A stretch of DNA of 64,000 nt, from contig CM069595.1 of NCBI GenBank assembly GCA_035771175.1, forward strand, positions 4,940,094 through 5,004,093. The letters run 5' to 3'. The stretch comes from Paratinospora sagittata (lineage: Eukaryota; Streptophyta; Magnoliopsida; Ranunculales; Menispermaceae). Numbering within the stretch: position 1 is the first letter of the stretch; every line of letters begins with the position of its first letter. A model generated the notes under the pieces. The model was not told the DNA's origin and did no database searches. It saw only the letters and a list, made by a program, of their open reading frames with translations. Both the position numbers and the translations under genes were made by a program. Positions 31,171-42,599 of this stretch are shown one piece after another.

Positions 31171-32459
31171 CAACATAGAGTAGTTTTCTCAAATTTAATC
31201 TAGCTACTATATTTTTACTTGTCTGAGGTATTATTAGATGATGTTTTTAATGCGGGCATTCCTTTGGATTTCTTGAAAGAAATGTTAAGAATTTTTTGTA
31301 GAAGTACTGTTTTAAGATCAATGTGGTCTTCCTTTTTGAGAATTTTTGGTTTAGGGTGTAGTTTTTTATGTGATAGGATAAAATAAACTCATTTTCCCTT
31401 TTAAAATAAGTAAATGGTTAATTGATTTTGATTAGTGAAAAAATATTGAAAGTATTGAGAACGAAAGTATTAATCTCATTCACTTCTAATTTCTCCAATG
31501 ATTTCTTTGATTTGTCTTCGGTACGATCTCAAATATTTTTTTAATGAAAAAATGTTTATTGATGCTTAGATTGATTCATCATTTGGACATTTTTAGTTGT
31601 GGTTGAAAATATTTATTTTCGTTTTTTTTCTTTTTTAGTTTTTAATATTTTGGTTGTAGGTCCTAATAAATATGAAGTCTTAAGATTCAATCATGAAAAT
31701 ACTATATAACCTTTCTTTGTTTCAAAAAAAAATCTTTGTTTTTAAAAAATGAAAAAGTCATATTGCTATTAATTTGGAAAAAAAATATTACTCAGAAATA
31801 AATATATGAAGATATTTCTAGTACTACCGATATATTTTCTTCACCTTGACATGTATTATTATAAATTGACTGATATATCTCTCTCTTAACTAATTATTGT
31901 GGAGTTACATCTTCAAATTGGCATGTATTATTATAGATTGATTGGTACAATATAAAATTTTATACCTCATGCGGGTGGAAATGAATTTCATAATGCTTGC
32001 CTTTAATTTTTGGAGAATTTATGCATTATAGAGTAATTGATATAATATAAAAAAAATATTACCTAGAAATAAACCATGTGTGGCTATAGTTGACATACTT
32101 TTTGTTGTAAGTATTAACTTTTTGTGTTATGATGTTATGATTTAGTAATATATAATAGTGTTAAAGTGTATTTTCTATTCTTAGGAAGAATTTCGGGCTT
32201 CGTACAATACTTGAAAAAGATCTAGAGGAAGAAAAAAAAAAGGCAGTGGATTTTTTTAACATTGGTGTAATCATACCTGTTTCTAATGGGGTTTCTTGGT
32301 CTAAGGATGATGTTGATGTTTGATTTGATGCAATAATGTAAATAATTATTCTTTTATAAAAACTTATGTATTTATCAATAGATGTTTTGTTAGTGTATTC
32401 ATATATTAGAAACATTAGTTCAAAATCAATATAGTTTTATTATAAAGTTACATTTCGTA
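31171..32459. other. Gene-poor DNA with two codon-like stretches
   Basis: On the plus strand, 31225-31380 and 32161-32323 read open with protein-like composition; the second follows a TTTTCTATTCTTAG acceptor-like site and contains EKDLEEEKKKAVDFF. No family recognised and no full gene model can be built. They could be decayed exons or chance. Confidence 0.25.
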
Positions 32460-33200
32460 CCTTGTACTACTGATATATCAGTTTGATACTACTGGTTAAT
32501 CAATTCTCCTTTAAAATTGTACAAATCCAGTCAATTGGCTTGAATTGGTGAAAATGCTATTGATTTGTTTTTGCATACAACAGATATATCGATTGTAGTA
32601 CTACTGATAAACCGTTTCTCCTTTGTAAATGTATAACATATATAACCGATACCTTGGTTCTAATATTACCGATGTATCGGTCATGTACTTTTTTAAGCGA
32701 CATAATATAAAAAAAAACAACTAATGTATCGATTATGATAGTATTGATACATCAGTTATATGCAGAGATTATTCACGCCAGAATTGACTAGTAATTTGTG
32801 TAGGTGAAATGTATTTGACTGATATACCTCGATTATGATATTATCGATGTATCGGTTCTACTACTATTGTAAGCAAATTAATGACATCTACGAATAACTG
32901 ATACATTGATTCTCATATTACTGATACATCGATCATACATATATTGAGCTATATGACTTTTCAATTTTACTGATGTATCGATTTTGATATTACTGATGTA
33001 TCAGTCTTGCTACTATTGTAGGCAAACTAATGACATATCGATTCTGATATCTCTATTACTAGATATGACTGATATATCGATATTACTAAAACTGATATAT
33101 CGGTATTACCAGAACCGATATATCAGTCGTTTGTTATATCTCTATTACTAGATATGACTGATATATCGGTATTACCAGAATCAATATATCAGTCGAACGT
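32460..33200. repeat. Cluster of palindromic ACTGATATATCGGT-type repeats
   Basis: Variants of ACTGATRTATCGRT occur about twenty times, in both orientations. A perfect hairpin lies at 33091-33127: a 14-nt arm ACTGATATATCGGT, a 9-nt loop, then the exact complement. A second, imperfect one is at about 33158-33195. Longer repeats are superimposed: CTATTACTAGATATGACTG recurs at about 33052 and 33140. Confidence 0.75.
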
Positions 33201-33937
33201 TTGCAACTTTTTGAAAGCGATTATTGTGCGTTTAAAGTTTGATCGTTGCGTTTAGAGGGGTTTAGCTTTGGATTTTGCTATGTAATTTTTGTTAAAAACA
33301 TGTAAAATGACAAATTTGAAAAAATAATAAACATTAAAAGAATTCAAACCTTCATTTCGTTTCGACGTGGATGAGCTTGAATTACTTTTGAATGTCATGA
33401 AAATACTCGCAAAAACTTCATAGTTCTAAGATTTTTTCTCATTCTTAAAGTGAAGAGGAATGACTATAACTTGTAGATCAAAATTATCTTAAAATGAACA
33501 TTTAGAAATTAAAGCGGGTAAATCGAAAAATGTTTTGGAATAAAGATGAACAGTTTGGAATTAAATAAGGGTATTTTAGACTTTTTACACAACCAAACAT
33601 GTCATAGATATAATTTTGCAACAAACATACTATTCTTGTAAAGTGTAATTTCTACAATGCTATTTTGGTAAATTTCCCAAATTTCTACAATACAGCAAGG
33701 GGGTTTGATTTCATAGGCTTGTTCACTTCAGAACTAAGGGAAAGCTATATTATATACAGTTTCAAGAGTTCTCGAACATCATCATCCTTGGAAATTCAAA
33801 GTAACCCCAATAAAAACCTACTTTATTTGCTGAATTAACTCTACTGCTGGCCATCATCATCATCACCACCGTCTTTATATGATGATTCCAATGTCACAAC
33901 AGAAGCAAAAAAAAAAAAAATCAAGAGGAAAAATTCC
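33201..33937. other. Spacer downstream of the receptor-kinase locus
   Basis: AT-rich; the right end likely includes the 3' untranslated region of the kinase gene. No other feature seen. Confidence 0.4.
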
Positions 33938-36519
33938 TCATCGCCCTTGTTGATTGATGAACTGTGAGAAAATCACATTAGTGTTGTTGTTGCTAAGATC
34001 ATCCAACTCCTCCCTAGTAGTCTTGCTTCCACTTCCACTCCCATGGCTACTACCTTCAGAACCACCCTTTTTTATTGTTCTTCCATCTGCAACCAAGCTT
34101 GCGCCATCTGGGTTCTCTTGCAATTGCAAAGCAAACTCAAGATTCCACAGAACATCGCCCATTGACGGGCGATCAATCCCATGATCAGATAAACACTTCT
34201 CAGCTGTCTCTGCATATTTCTTCAAACACTCTGGCTTGATCTTACCCTTCAAATGTGGATCAATAATTTCTTCAATTTTACCTTTTCTCTGGCATTGTCG
34301 CGCGTAATCTCCCAAACTAACCTGCTCTTTCGGAAGGCTTGGATTCAATGCTGGCCTTGCACATAACACCTCAAAGAGCACAACAGCAAAGGAATAAACA
34401 TCTGATTTATCTGTTAATTGTTGGCGACGAAAGTACTCAGGATCTAAGTACCCAAAACTTCCTTTCACCACAGTACTAACATGGTTTTGGTTAAGATCAG
34501 GACCTGTTTTTGAGAGCCCGAAATCCAAAACCTTTGCAACCCAATTCTCATCTACAAGAATGTTCGTCGTCTTCACATCTCTGTGAATTACGGTGTATTT
34601 TGCACCTGTGTGAAGATAATGAAGCCCTCTTGCAGCTCCAATGCAAATCTCCAACCTCTGTTTCCATGAGAGATGAGTTTTCAAGTTTTTACTATATATG
34701 TGTTCTCTTAGAGTCCCATGAGCCATGTAATCATAAACTAAGATCATCTCGTTACGCTCTTCACAGAATCCAATTAAAGACACCAAATGCCTGTGTCGTA
34801 GCTTAGAAAGCATCTCAATTTCAGTTCTGAACTCATGAACACCTTGTTCTGATGATGGGTTTGCTCTTTTAATTGCTACTTTGGTTCCTCCATCCACAAC
34901 TCCTTTATAAACCTTCCCAAATCCTCCAACCCCTATAACTTGAGACTCATCAAAGTTCTTTGTTCCATGTTTTATCTCCGATAATGAGAAATGCCGGCAA
35001 AGCCCTCCGGCTAATGATGAGAGCGTGCTGCTTCTGTTACTCTTTCCATATAATGCAGTTTTGTTTGATTTTGAACTACCATAGATTGGTAACCAAGCAG
35101 TAGAAACCCCAGAAGAATCAACTCCAAGCTCTCTCTTCTTCCTCTGGTAGGCCACAACACATACAGCAGCAACTAAACCAAATGCAGCAGCTCCACCAGC
35201 TGCACTACCAATTACATGGGCTTGATTCTTCAAATTTGACACCCTCGAAGCTGCCGCTACCTTGTTTTCTGCCTTGAGAAGCATAGGTGATGGCACCGGA
35301 TTAGGCCCAGCTAGGTTCCCGTTGGTGTCGTTTAGCTTGAAAATCTCCAGCCCATTGAGAATCGAATCATAAACTTCCGGTGCTGCATCCACTGATGGGT
35401 GCAATGCTACATATAACTGTTCGTCATTGCTGGCTCCATCAGCTACATATATTGCGAAATCCTTGTAAACAGGGACGCCCTTAGACCCTGACCACGCAAT
35501 CACATCGGCGGCTGCTTGTGCCGTCTGATTATTTATGTTGATGTCAAAGACTCTCTGGTTTATCCTAGATTGTACCAACTCACAGAAGTGAAATCTAACA
35601 AGATAGGTGAAATTGGAATCAACTTGGAAAACCCAAGTGAGATTAAAATTTTTGTTGATTTTTGAATCAGGGCCCATTGATCTTGCAGTGCTGTATAGAT
35701 CAATTGGAGCAATGTACTTGGGCATATCAGTTGGGAATTGAATGTCATTGGTCTTGTTGGTCTCCATGGTGACACCCAGTGCTGCACCGAAAAGATATGG
35801 TGAATCATCATACCAAGTCCGGCTAAGGCCAGAATCGTTGGTGGCTGGAATGTACTGCCCGCCAACGTTGATCCGGTACATAGTTTGCAATGTGGAGGTC
35901 TGGGTATAAACATATTGGTCAGAAAAACCAACGAGTGTTGCCGGTTTGAAGATATCAGGCATGGAAAGCACCTCAATTCCATTGACAAAAGCGTAAGAAC
36001 CACTATGTTTCGAAGAAGGCGTGAAGGTAAGATTGACAACTCCATTAGAAGAAGGAAACAAAGAGAATTCACGAACAATGTAGGCCAGTGTGAGAGCTTG
36101 GGCTGTAATGGAAGCGCTGAAATTGTTAAGGCGTCGTTGGGATTGAAGCCATTGTAAGTGGAAGGGTAAAAATGGAGCCTGACCCAGTGGCGGTCCTTCA
36201 AGGAAACGGGTATGGAGTAGGTGGTTTCGGAGGTTAGAATCCGAGCAGACATGTAAGGAACAGAGGAAGGGAGAGATGGGTCTTGGAAGATAGCTTTGGT
36301 TGAAATGGAATTGGTAGATGAGGAGAGAAACTTGTTGTCTGGTTCCCAATTGCCGCCGTCAGAATCGAGGTCATTGCCTGAGGAGCCACAAGCGAGGAGG
36401 AAGGAATTGGAATGGGGTTTCGGAGCACTGAAGATGACATGGGCGTTTAAGAGGGAAATGATGGAGTAAATAAGTAATGGGTTCTGGTGTTCATGGTGAT
36501 ATTCCCAATGAAATTTCAT
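33938..36519 (-). pseudogene. ANXUR/FERONIA-type CrRLK1L receptor kinase, frameshifted
   Basis: An intronless malectin-like receptor kinase locus. The start at 36519 (MKFHWEYHHE..) gives a signal peptide and the malectin N terminus (LACGSSG, WEPDNKF, DPSLPSSVPYMSAR, HWVRLHFYPSTYNGFNPNDA). The frame then breaks at about 36128-36132. The homologous continuation NNFSASITAQALT lies in another frame, and roughly a dozen residues usual between these blocks are missing, so a small non-triplet deletion is likely. Downstream, the second malectin half, a TM segment (VIGSAAGGAAAFGLVAAVCV) and the kinase are open to 33938: GVGGFGKVYKG, VAIK, HRDVKTTNIL, DFGLSKTG, KGSFGYLDPEYFRRQQ. C-terminal IFSQFINQQGR favours the ANXUR branch. 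Two unusual substitutions occur (VLDFG, YSFAVVLFE). ANXURs act in pollen-tube integrity. As written, no full-length receptor can be made; an assembly error is possible. Confidence 0.85.
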
Positions 36520-36659
36520 GGAAGAAGAAGAAGGAGGAGGAGAAGAAGAGAAAAGATGATGATGTAAACTAAGGTTTTTTTGTTCTCTTGTTGTGTTGGT
36601 GTGGATAATTGGTGGTGGGGTTGGTTTTGGTTGCGGGTAGCATTGGGACATGGAAGGCG

Positions 36660-37640
36660 GGAGGGACAGTTACAGATGAACGAAGGAGAATGTTGTAACC
36701 GAAATTTGGAAGGGCTTGGTCAGTTGGTTGTTTGAAACAGTCGGGTTTGCGGGTTGTATAAATAACCGGGTGGAAGAGACCCGGTTTTTAATTCATACAA
36801 AATATACTATCTACTTTTTTGAGATAAAAAAAAGGAAAAAATATTTTATCCATCTTTTTATTGAATATATAATATGATTAAAATTAAGCCAGTGCCAATA
36901 AGGAGATGAGATAAATACTAATATTGCAAATGTAAATAATGAAGACTCAAATTCAAAATCTCTTACAAAATTAACATTTTGTACCACATATTGGCATGAC
37001 TAAACTCGAATTTTAAAATTGATAGATGTAGACTTGATAATGTATATCAAGTTATCGTTAATAATATTAATTAAAATTTTTGTATTAAGTAAAGGTTTAG
37101 TATAAAAAAAAAAAAGTTAATGGTTGATATATAGTTAAAGGTTTAGTGAACTAAAGTTTTTTTTTTCTTGCACTTTATGAGTGATATTTTTTCTTTGTAA
37201 ATGTTTGCAAATTAGTATAATTGTTTCAATTTAATAAATTTTTTAAGGGTGGGGGGAGGTGAAGGACTCATATTTACCTTTTATCACTTAATTTTTGAAA
37301 TATCCTAACAATATTTTTAATACCAATGTTACATTTATGTTATAAATTATGTAAATCATACTCATTAAGTTTATACACTAATTATATTATACTTAGTTCA
37401 TTATTTTTCTTTAGATGTACATAATATTATATAAAATAAAATAAATAAAAATTCGTCAAGGGTAACCACGTCGAGTTGATCTTCTTCTTTCTTTTTTTCT
37501 TTTTTTTTTCTTTTTTTTATTTTGGTCCTAAATTTTTTAGTATCCTCCGCTAATTCTTTTGTAAGGTAAAATTAATATAAATTTGACATCATAAAATAAT
37601 GGATAGCTAACACCTTGTTACCATTATATGTTATATGACC
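36660..37640. other. Spacer between the kinase locus and the ethylene receptor
   Basis: AT-rich divergent intergenic DNA with A and T runs. No exon or mobile element recognised. Confidence 0.45.
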
Positions 37641-37659
37641 TAAAAAGACAGAACTACCC

Positions 37660-38498
37660 TCCCCAAGTGACGCGAGTCAGTCTTGGTTGTTGTGTTCGTT
37701 GCACTTAGACAAAGCCGGCAATTCTGATATTGCCGTCAGCGAGACTTCGGCTGAATCGGCTCTAAAGGAAGAGAGTCGGGCCCGCAAGGGGTCTCACCTC
37801 CAATCACGAGACAAACCTCATCAAAAAAATAAAAAATCGAACGGCTCAAACCCCACAGAAGCTCCTCGAAAAAGCGAAACTGACGTCACGATGACATCAT
37901 CTGCATGCTTGAAAGGAAGGCAAGTTGTGGGCCGTGTCATTGGGCTAGGTTCCAACATCTTCCTGATCATTGGGGCCCACCTCCAACTATTACTTCAGGC
38001 TTCGGTGCATGCACCTCGTCTGGGGGCATGTACCGCAAATTTCGACTTCTGTACTTGCAACTTTTTCTAGCGTTACAAACCTGTCGGGCCCTGAATGCGA
38101 CACGTCTCCATCATTCTTCTGTCCCATTGACTGATACGACAAGTGTCGGTCTTTTAGGTTGAAGTCGGTTAGTTTGGTGGCTGCTGGGAGTATAAGATAG
38201 TTAGTATAACCGTGTGAGCTCACTTACTCACGTGGGAGCGGGGGTGTTTCTGATAGATCCGAAGTAGCTTTTTGGCACGTGTGAGGTTCCTTTGTTCGCG
38301 ACGCTTCGTGTCCGAAAAGCTTAGATTCTTCTTCTTCTTGTTACAGTTCGCAGACCAATCGGAGACGGGGCGGGCGGCGGCGGCAGAGAGACGCCATGGA
38401 CGGCAGAGACGGAGTTCTTCCACATTTCATATCAGATACTGAAACCCTAGAATTGTCCGCTCCGTCTCTTCTTCTTCTTCTTCTTTTCATGTAACTAG
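37660..38498 (+). promoter_or_regulatory. GC-rich promoter and leader of the ethylene receptor
   Basis: A sharply more GC-rich block. It holds the palindromic bZIP site TGACGTCA (37881-37888) followed at once by TGACATCA (from 37892), TCP/site II-like motifs TGTGGGCC (about 37926) and GGGGCCCAC (about 37972), and two CACGTG G-boxes (38229-38234, 38276-38281). A CT-rich leader (38460-38490) precedes a probable 5'-UTR donor (TAG|GTAATATT) at 38499. A 127-codon open frame here lacks any recognised domain and is treated as non-coding. Confidence 0.5.
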
Positions 38499-39431
38499 GT
38501 AATATTTATTTTTTTATTTTTTTGTATTGTATTGTATTGTTTTTTTTTTTTTTTCTCTGTGTCTGTTTTTTATCCAACTATCTTGTTTTCATACTCGATT
38601 TGATTGGAGAAGCTGAGATTTTTTTTTATTTAGTTTCTGTTTATGTGGCTTATATAATCCATTGGATCAATTTTAGCTGTTCTTGCTGTTCAGTACGTTT
38701 TATTTTATTTTTATGTTGTGTTTTGTGGAGGTAGGGTTTAGCTTTTGATGCTTTCTCTTTTTGTTTAACGTTTGGTTCGAGGAGAGTCTGGGGGAGGATA
38801 GTTGGTGGAAAATGAGCGATAGGATAGTTTTGAAGTGCATTTTTTTAGCTAATTACTAGTTAATTTGTTGAGGATAGGTTTAGTTTGATTACTTGATTAT
38901 TAGTTTTACTTAGTTTGGAAGTTCAATTGCTTGTGAGACCTTTTTGATTTTGTTTGATCTTGAGCATGCTGTTTGAAGGTGAAGTCCTTGGTATAGCAGT
39001 CTCTTTTAGAGGGTTATTTATTTATTTGTATTTTATTGCTTCCACAGTTTAGAGCTTGAGATGAAAGGTATTTTTTTTTTTTTAAATGTAGCCCTTAAAT
39101 TGAGCGGAGTGGACGAAGTAAATTTTTGTAGCCGACTTCATCTAGTTGGGTTCGTACGATATACTAAACAGATATTGGGTTTTGGGAGTATTGCGCATGT
39201 TTATTATGATTATTAATTTGGATTTTTTGTGCTGTCATTTTTAAGTGAAGCTTCTGTGATCTGTAATTGTGTGTCGATGATTGATGCTACTTGATTTAAG
39301 TTGGATACTGCTCTACTTTCCCCCTCCCCTCTTTTTAGTGACTTTCTTGAGATTCATCATATAAATATGTAGTTGTCATGCTTGAGTTGTGCAAGTACAA
39401 AATGGTCCTGAATCCTGATTCCTATTCTCAG
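38499..39431 (+). other. Probable 5'-UTR intron of the ethylene receptor
   Basis: Donor GTAATATT at 38499 and acceptor CTATTCTCAG ending at 39431 (or the next AG at 39442). T-rich throughout. Leader introns are common in ethylene receptor genes. Confidence 0.5.
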
Positions 39432-39484
39432 GTGTTTCTCAGTAATGTAGGTACAATATACTTTGTGGGTGTGGTTGCTGAAAC

Positions 39485-42400
39485 ATGGAGTCTTGTGACT
39501 GTATTGAGACACCATGGCCTGCCGATGAACTGCTCGTGAAATATCAGTACATATCGGACTTCTTTATTGCACTTGCTTACTTCTCTATTCCTTTAGAGCT
39601 CATTTATTTTGTGCAGAAATCTGCGTTCTTTCCGTATAGATGGGTTCTAATGCAGTTTGGCGCATTTATTGTTCTTTGTGGAGCGACCCACCTTATAAAC
39701 TTGTGGACTTTCACAATGCACTCAAAAACTCTTGCAGTGGTGATGACAATTGCAAAAATTTCTACTGCCGTTGTTTCATGTGCAACAGCTCTGATGCTTG
39801 TTCACATTATTCCTGAGCTATTACATGTTAAAACACGGGAACTATACCTGAAGAATAAGGCTGAAGAACTTGATAAGGAGATGGGCATCATACGTACCCA
39901 GGAAGAAACTGGACGGCATGTTAGAATGCTAACTCATGAAATTAGAAGCACACTTGACAGGCACACCATATTGAAGACTACCCTTGTTGAGCTGGGTAGG
40001 ACATTAGGTTTGGAGGAATGCGCACTGTGGATGCCATCTCGTACTGGTGTTAACCTGCAACTTTCTCACACTTTGCGCCATCAGATACCTGTTGGTTCTG
40101 CTGTGCCAATTAATCTTCCTATAGTTACTGAAGTCTTCAATAGCAGTGAAGCAATACATATTCCACACACTTGCCCATTGGCAAGGATCAAATCAACTGC
40201 AGGAAGATATGCACCACCAGAGGTTGTAGCAGTGCGGGTACCACTTTTACATCTCTCAAATTTCCAAATTAATGATTGGCCTGAGCTCTCTGCAAAAAGC
40301 TATGCGGTGATGGTCTTGATGCTCCCTGCAGATAGTGCCAGAAAATGGCATGACCATGAATTGGAACTTGTTGAAGTTGTGGCAGACCAGGTTGTTGGTG
40401 AACCCTTTACTCTTTCAATTTTTCTTTTTCTAGCATGTGTTCTGCTTTTAATGCTAGCGGTCTCGTTGTTAGCAACAGTTCTGATTGTTGTTGTGCATCA
40501 ATTTAGTTCCTTTTCCTCCTAGCAATTTTAGTGCAATTTTTAGGACTTTAGGCGTGGCACTTCATTTTCTTCTTTTGGAGAGTTTTCCACTCATGTAGAA
40601 GAAAGAATGTTGCTGAAGTGAATTACTTAATTTGTTTAGATGAAAGAGAATTTTCTCTCTTGTACTAGTTATTGGCAGCATCTTTTTGTAGTTTAGGGCT
40701 CATCTTGTTAAAAATTTGTAGATCTACTTTTGAAATTCAAAGCAAGCCTTATCATAATTCATGTTTTTATTTCATTGTTGGTCCCATGTAGTTGGGACTT
40801 GGGAAAAGACTTTGTTCAGTAATTTGCAATGAAAAAAAAGGGAAAGGCTTTGATTACTTGGGTTAATTTGGTAGATTTTTTTTTTTTTTGGCCCATAACT
40901 TAAATGATAGAAAGCTCAGGGGAGCCGTGACTATGTTCTTCTAAGACTTATGTTTTCCCCATATTTGGTATAGGTAGCTGTTGCTCTATCACATGCTGCG
41001 ATACTAGAGGAATCTATGCGAGCTCGTGATATGCTCTTGGAGCAGAATGTTGCTCTTGATTTAGCTCGACGAGAAGCAGAGATGGCCGTCCGTGCTCGGA
41101 ATGACTTCCTAGCTGTCATGAACCACGAAATGCGGACTCCAATGAATGCAATTATTGCTTTATCATCCCTGCTACTAGAAATTGAACTGACTCCTGACCA
41201 AAGAGTGATGGTGGAGACTGTGCTGAAGAGCAGCAACCTTTTAGCAACTCTTATTAATGATGTTCTAGAACTTTCAAGGCTTGAAGATGGTAGCCTGGAA
41301 TTAGATAATCGAAATTTCAACCTTCATGGGGTTTTCAAAGAGGTAATTCTCTTGAGCTTAATGCTGTATATATTTACTCAAAGATAGGATTCATAGCCAT
41401 TCCCCTCTCTTGCCCAACCATATCCATACGTCTTGTTTATTATATTTTCTTTTTTTGCTTATCATACTCAAACTTTCGAGGCTTATCATATTTTCTGTAT
41501 TAAATTGTAGGTCCTTAATTTGATAAAGCCTATTGCAGCAGTGAAGAAGTTAGCACTGACATTATCATTGGCTCCAGATTTACCTATTTGTGCTGTTGGT
41601 GATGAGAAACGAGTTATGCAGACTATCTTGAATGTTGTCGGTAATGCGGTGAAGTTTACAAAGGAAGGTTATGTTTCGGTTGTGGCTTCTGTTGCTAAAG
41701 TGGAATCCTTGAGAGAGTGGCGAGCTCCAGAATTCTATCCTGTGTTAAGTGATGGCCACTTCTACTTGCGTGTCCAGGTAGATGCATGATGGTTATTAGT
41801 TTATCCAGCTTTATTTAAAGGAATAGTTCTCGTGCTTATCCTGAAATAGATGATAAATTAATGAAATTTAATAAAATCCCCCCCCCCCCCCCCCCACCGC
41901 CAAAAAAAAAAAAAAAAAAGCCTATGAGGTGCCTGTCTAATTCTCTTTTGCTTGTTCAATGATTAATTTTAATTCTTTCTCACTGCAGGTTAAGGATTCT
42001 GGTTGTGGGATCAGTCCACAAGATATTCCACATCTTTTTACCAAATTTGCTCAGTCTCGAAGTGGAACCAATCGAAGTAATGATGGTGCAGGACTTGGAC
42101 TTGCTCTTTGCAAAAGGTACGGGCAAAAATTTATGCCACACCCACCATTTTCATCTGCCGTTACTCAAATGAACTTTTAACTGCTAGAGCACATTTGTTG
42201 ATTGAAACATCAAAGCAAGAGTACTGCTATTCTACCATGTACATTGAATACTCTCGAATCATGCACCAGATGTGCAATTCAAGGGTATTCAAGGTACACT
42301 TGGCATTTAACTTAAAGCAACCACAAATTTGTATTATGAGCTGTTTGTACTATGTATAATCACTTAGTGTACTGAACTGGCGTCATACCATGTTCTTTCT

Positions 42401-42599
42401 ATTGTGTTAATAAAGGAATACAATCTCACCCTCTTGAGTTGGAATCAGGTTCGTGAATCTCATGGAAGGCCATATTTGGATTGAAAGTGAAGGCTTGGAC
42501 AAGGGTAGCACAGCTACATTTGTTGTGAAACTTGGTATCTGTGATATTCAGAATGAAGCATCAGGTCAACAGGTTGTTCTTCGAGCTCGACAAAATTAA
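39485..42599 (+). CDS. ERS1: Ethylene receptor, ERS1 type (no receiver domain)
   Basis: Five exons, 39485-40390, 40974-41342, 41511-41777, 41989-42116 and 42449-42599, encode 606 aa in phase. This is a subfamily-I ethylene receptor in the ER membrane that represses the response through CTR1 when no ethylene is bound. N-terminal MESCDCIE has Cys4 and Cys6, which form the disulfide dimer in the family. Three membrane helices follow, with copper-binding Cys65 and His69 in VLCGATHL. Then come a GAF domain (about 160-305) and a histidine kinase with His353 in [10 protein letters not shown], an N-box (VVGNAVKF), DSGCGISP and [11 protein letters not shown]. It stops at RARQN soon after the kinase, so there is no receiver, as in ERS1 and unlike ETR1. 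All canonical kinase boxes are present and no defect is seen. Confidence 0.96.
41878..41920 (+). repeat. C18 tract followed by an A tract in a receptor intron
   Basis: 18 C's at 41878-41895, then ACCGCC and about 18 A's, in the third coding intron. No effect on splice sites seen. Confidence 0.9.

Noticed and set aside
33938..36349. A functional 803-codon kinase starting MGTRQQ
   Set aside because: Its first ~75 codons are out of frame with the malectin homology and lack a signal peptide; the true start is at 36519 with a frameshift between.
37687..38070. A 127-codon protein upstream of the ethylene receptor
   Set aside because: No recognisable domain, low-complexity Ser/Lys-rich start, and the block is dense in promoter motifs; more likely regulatory.
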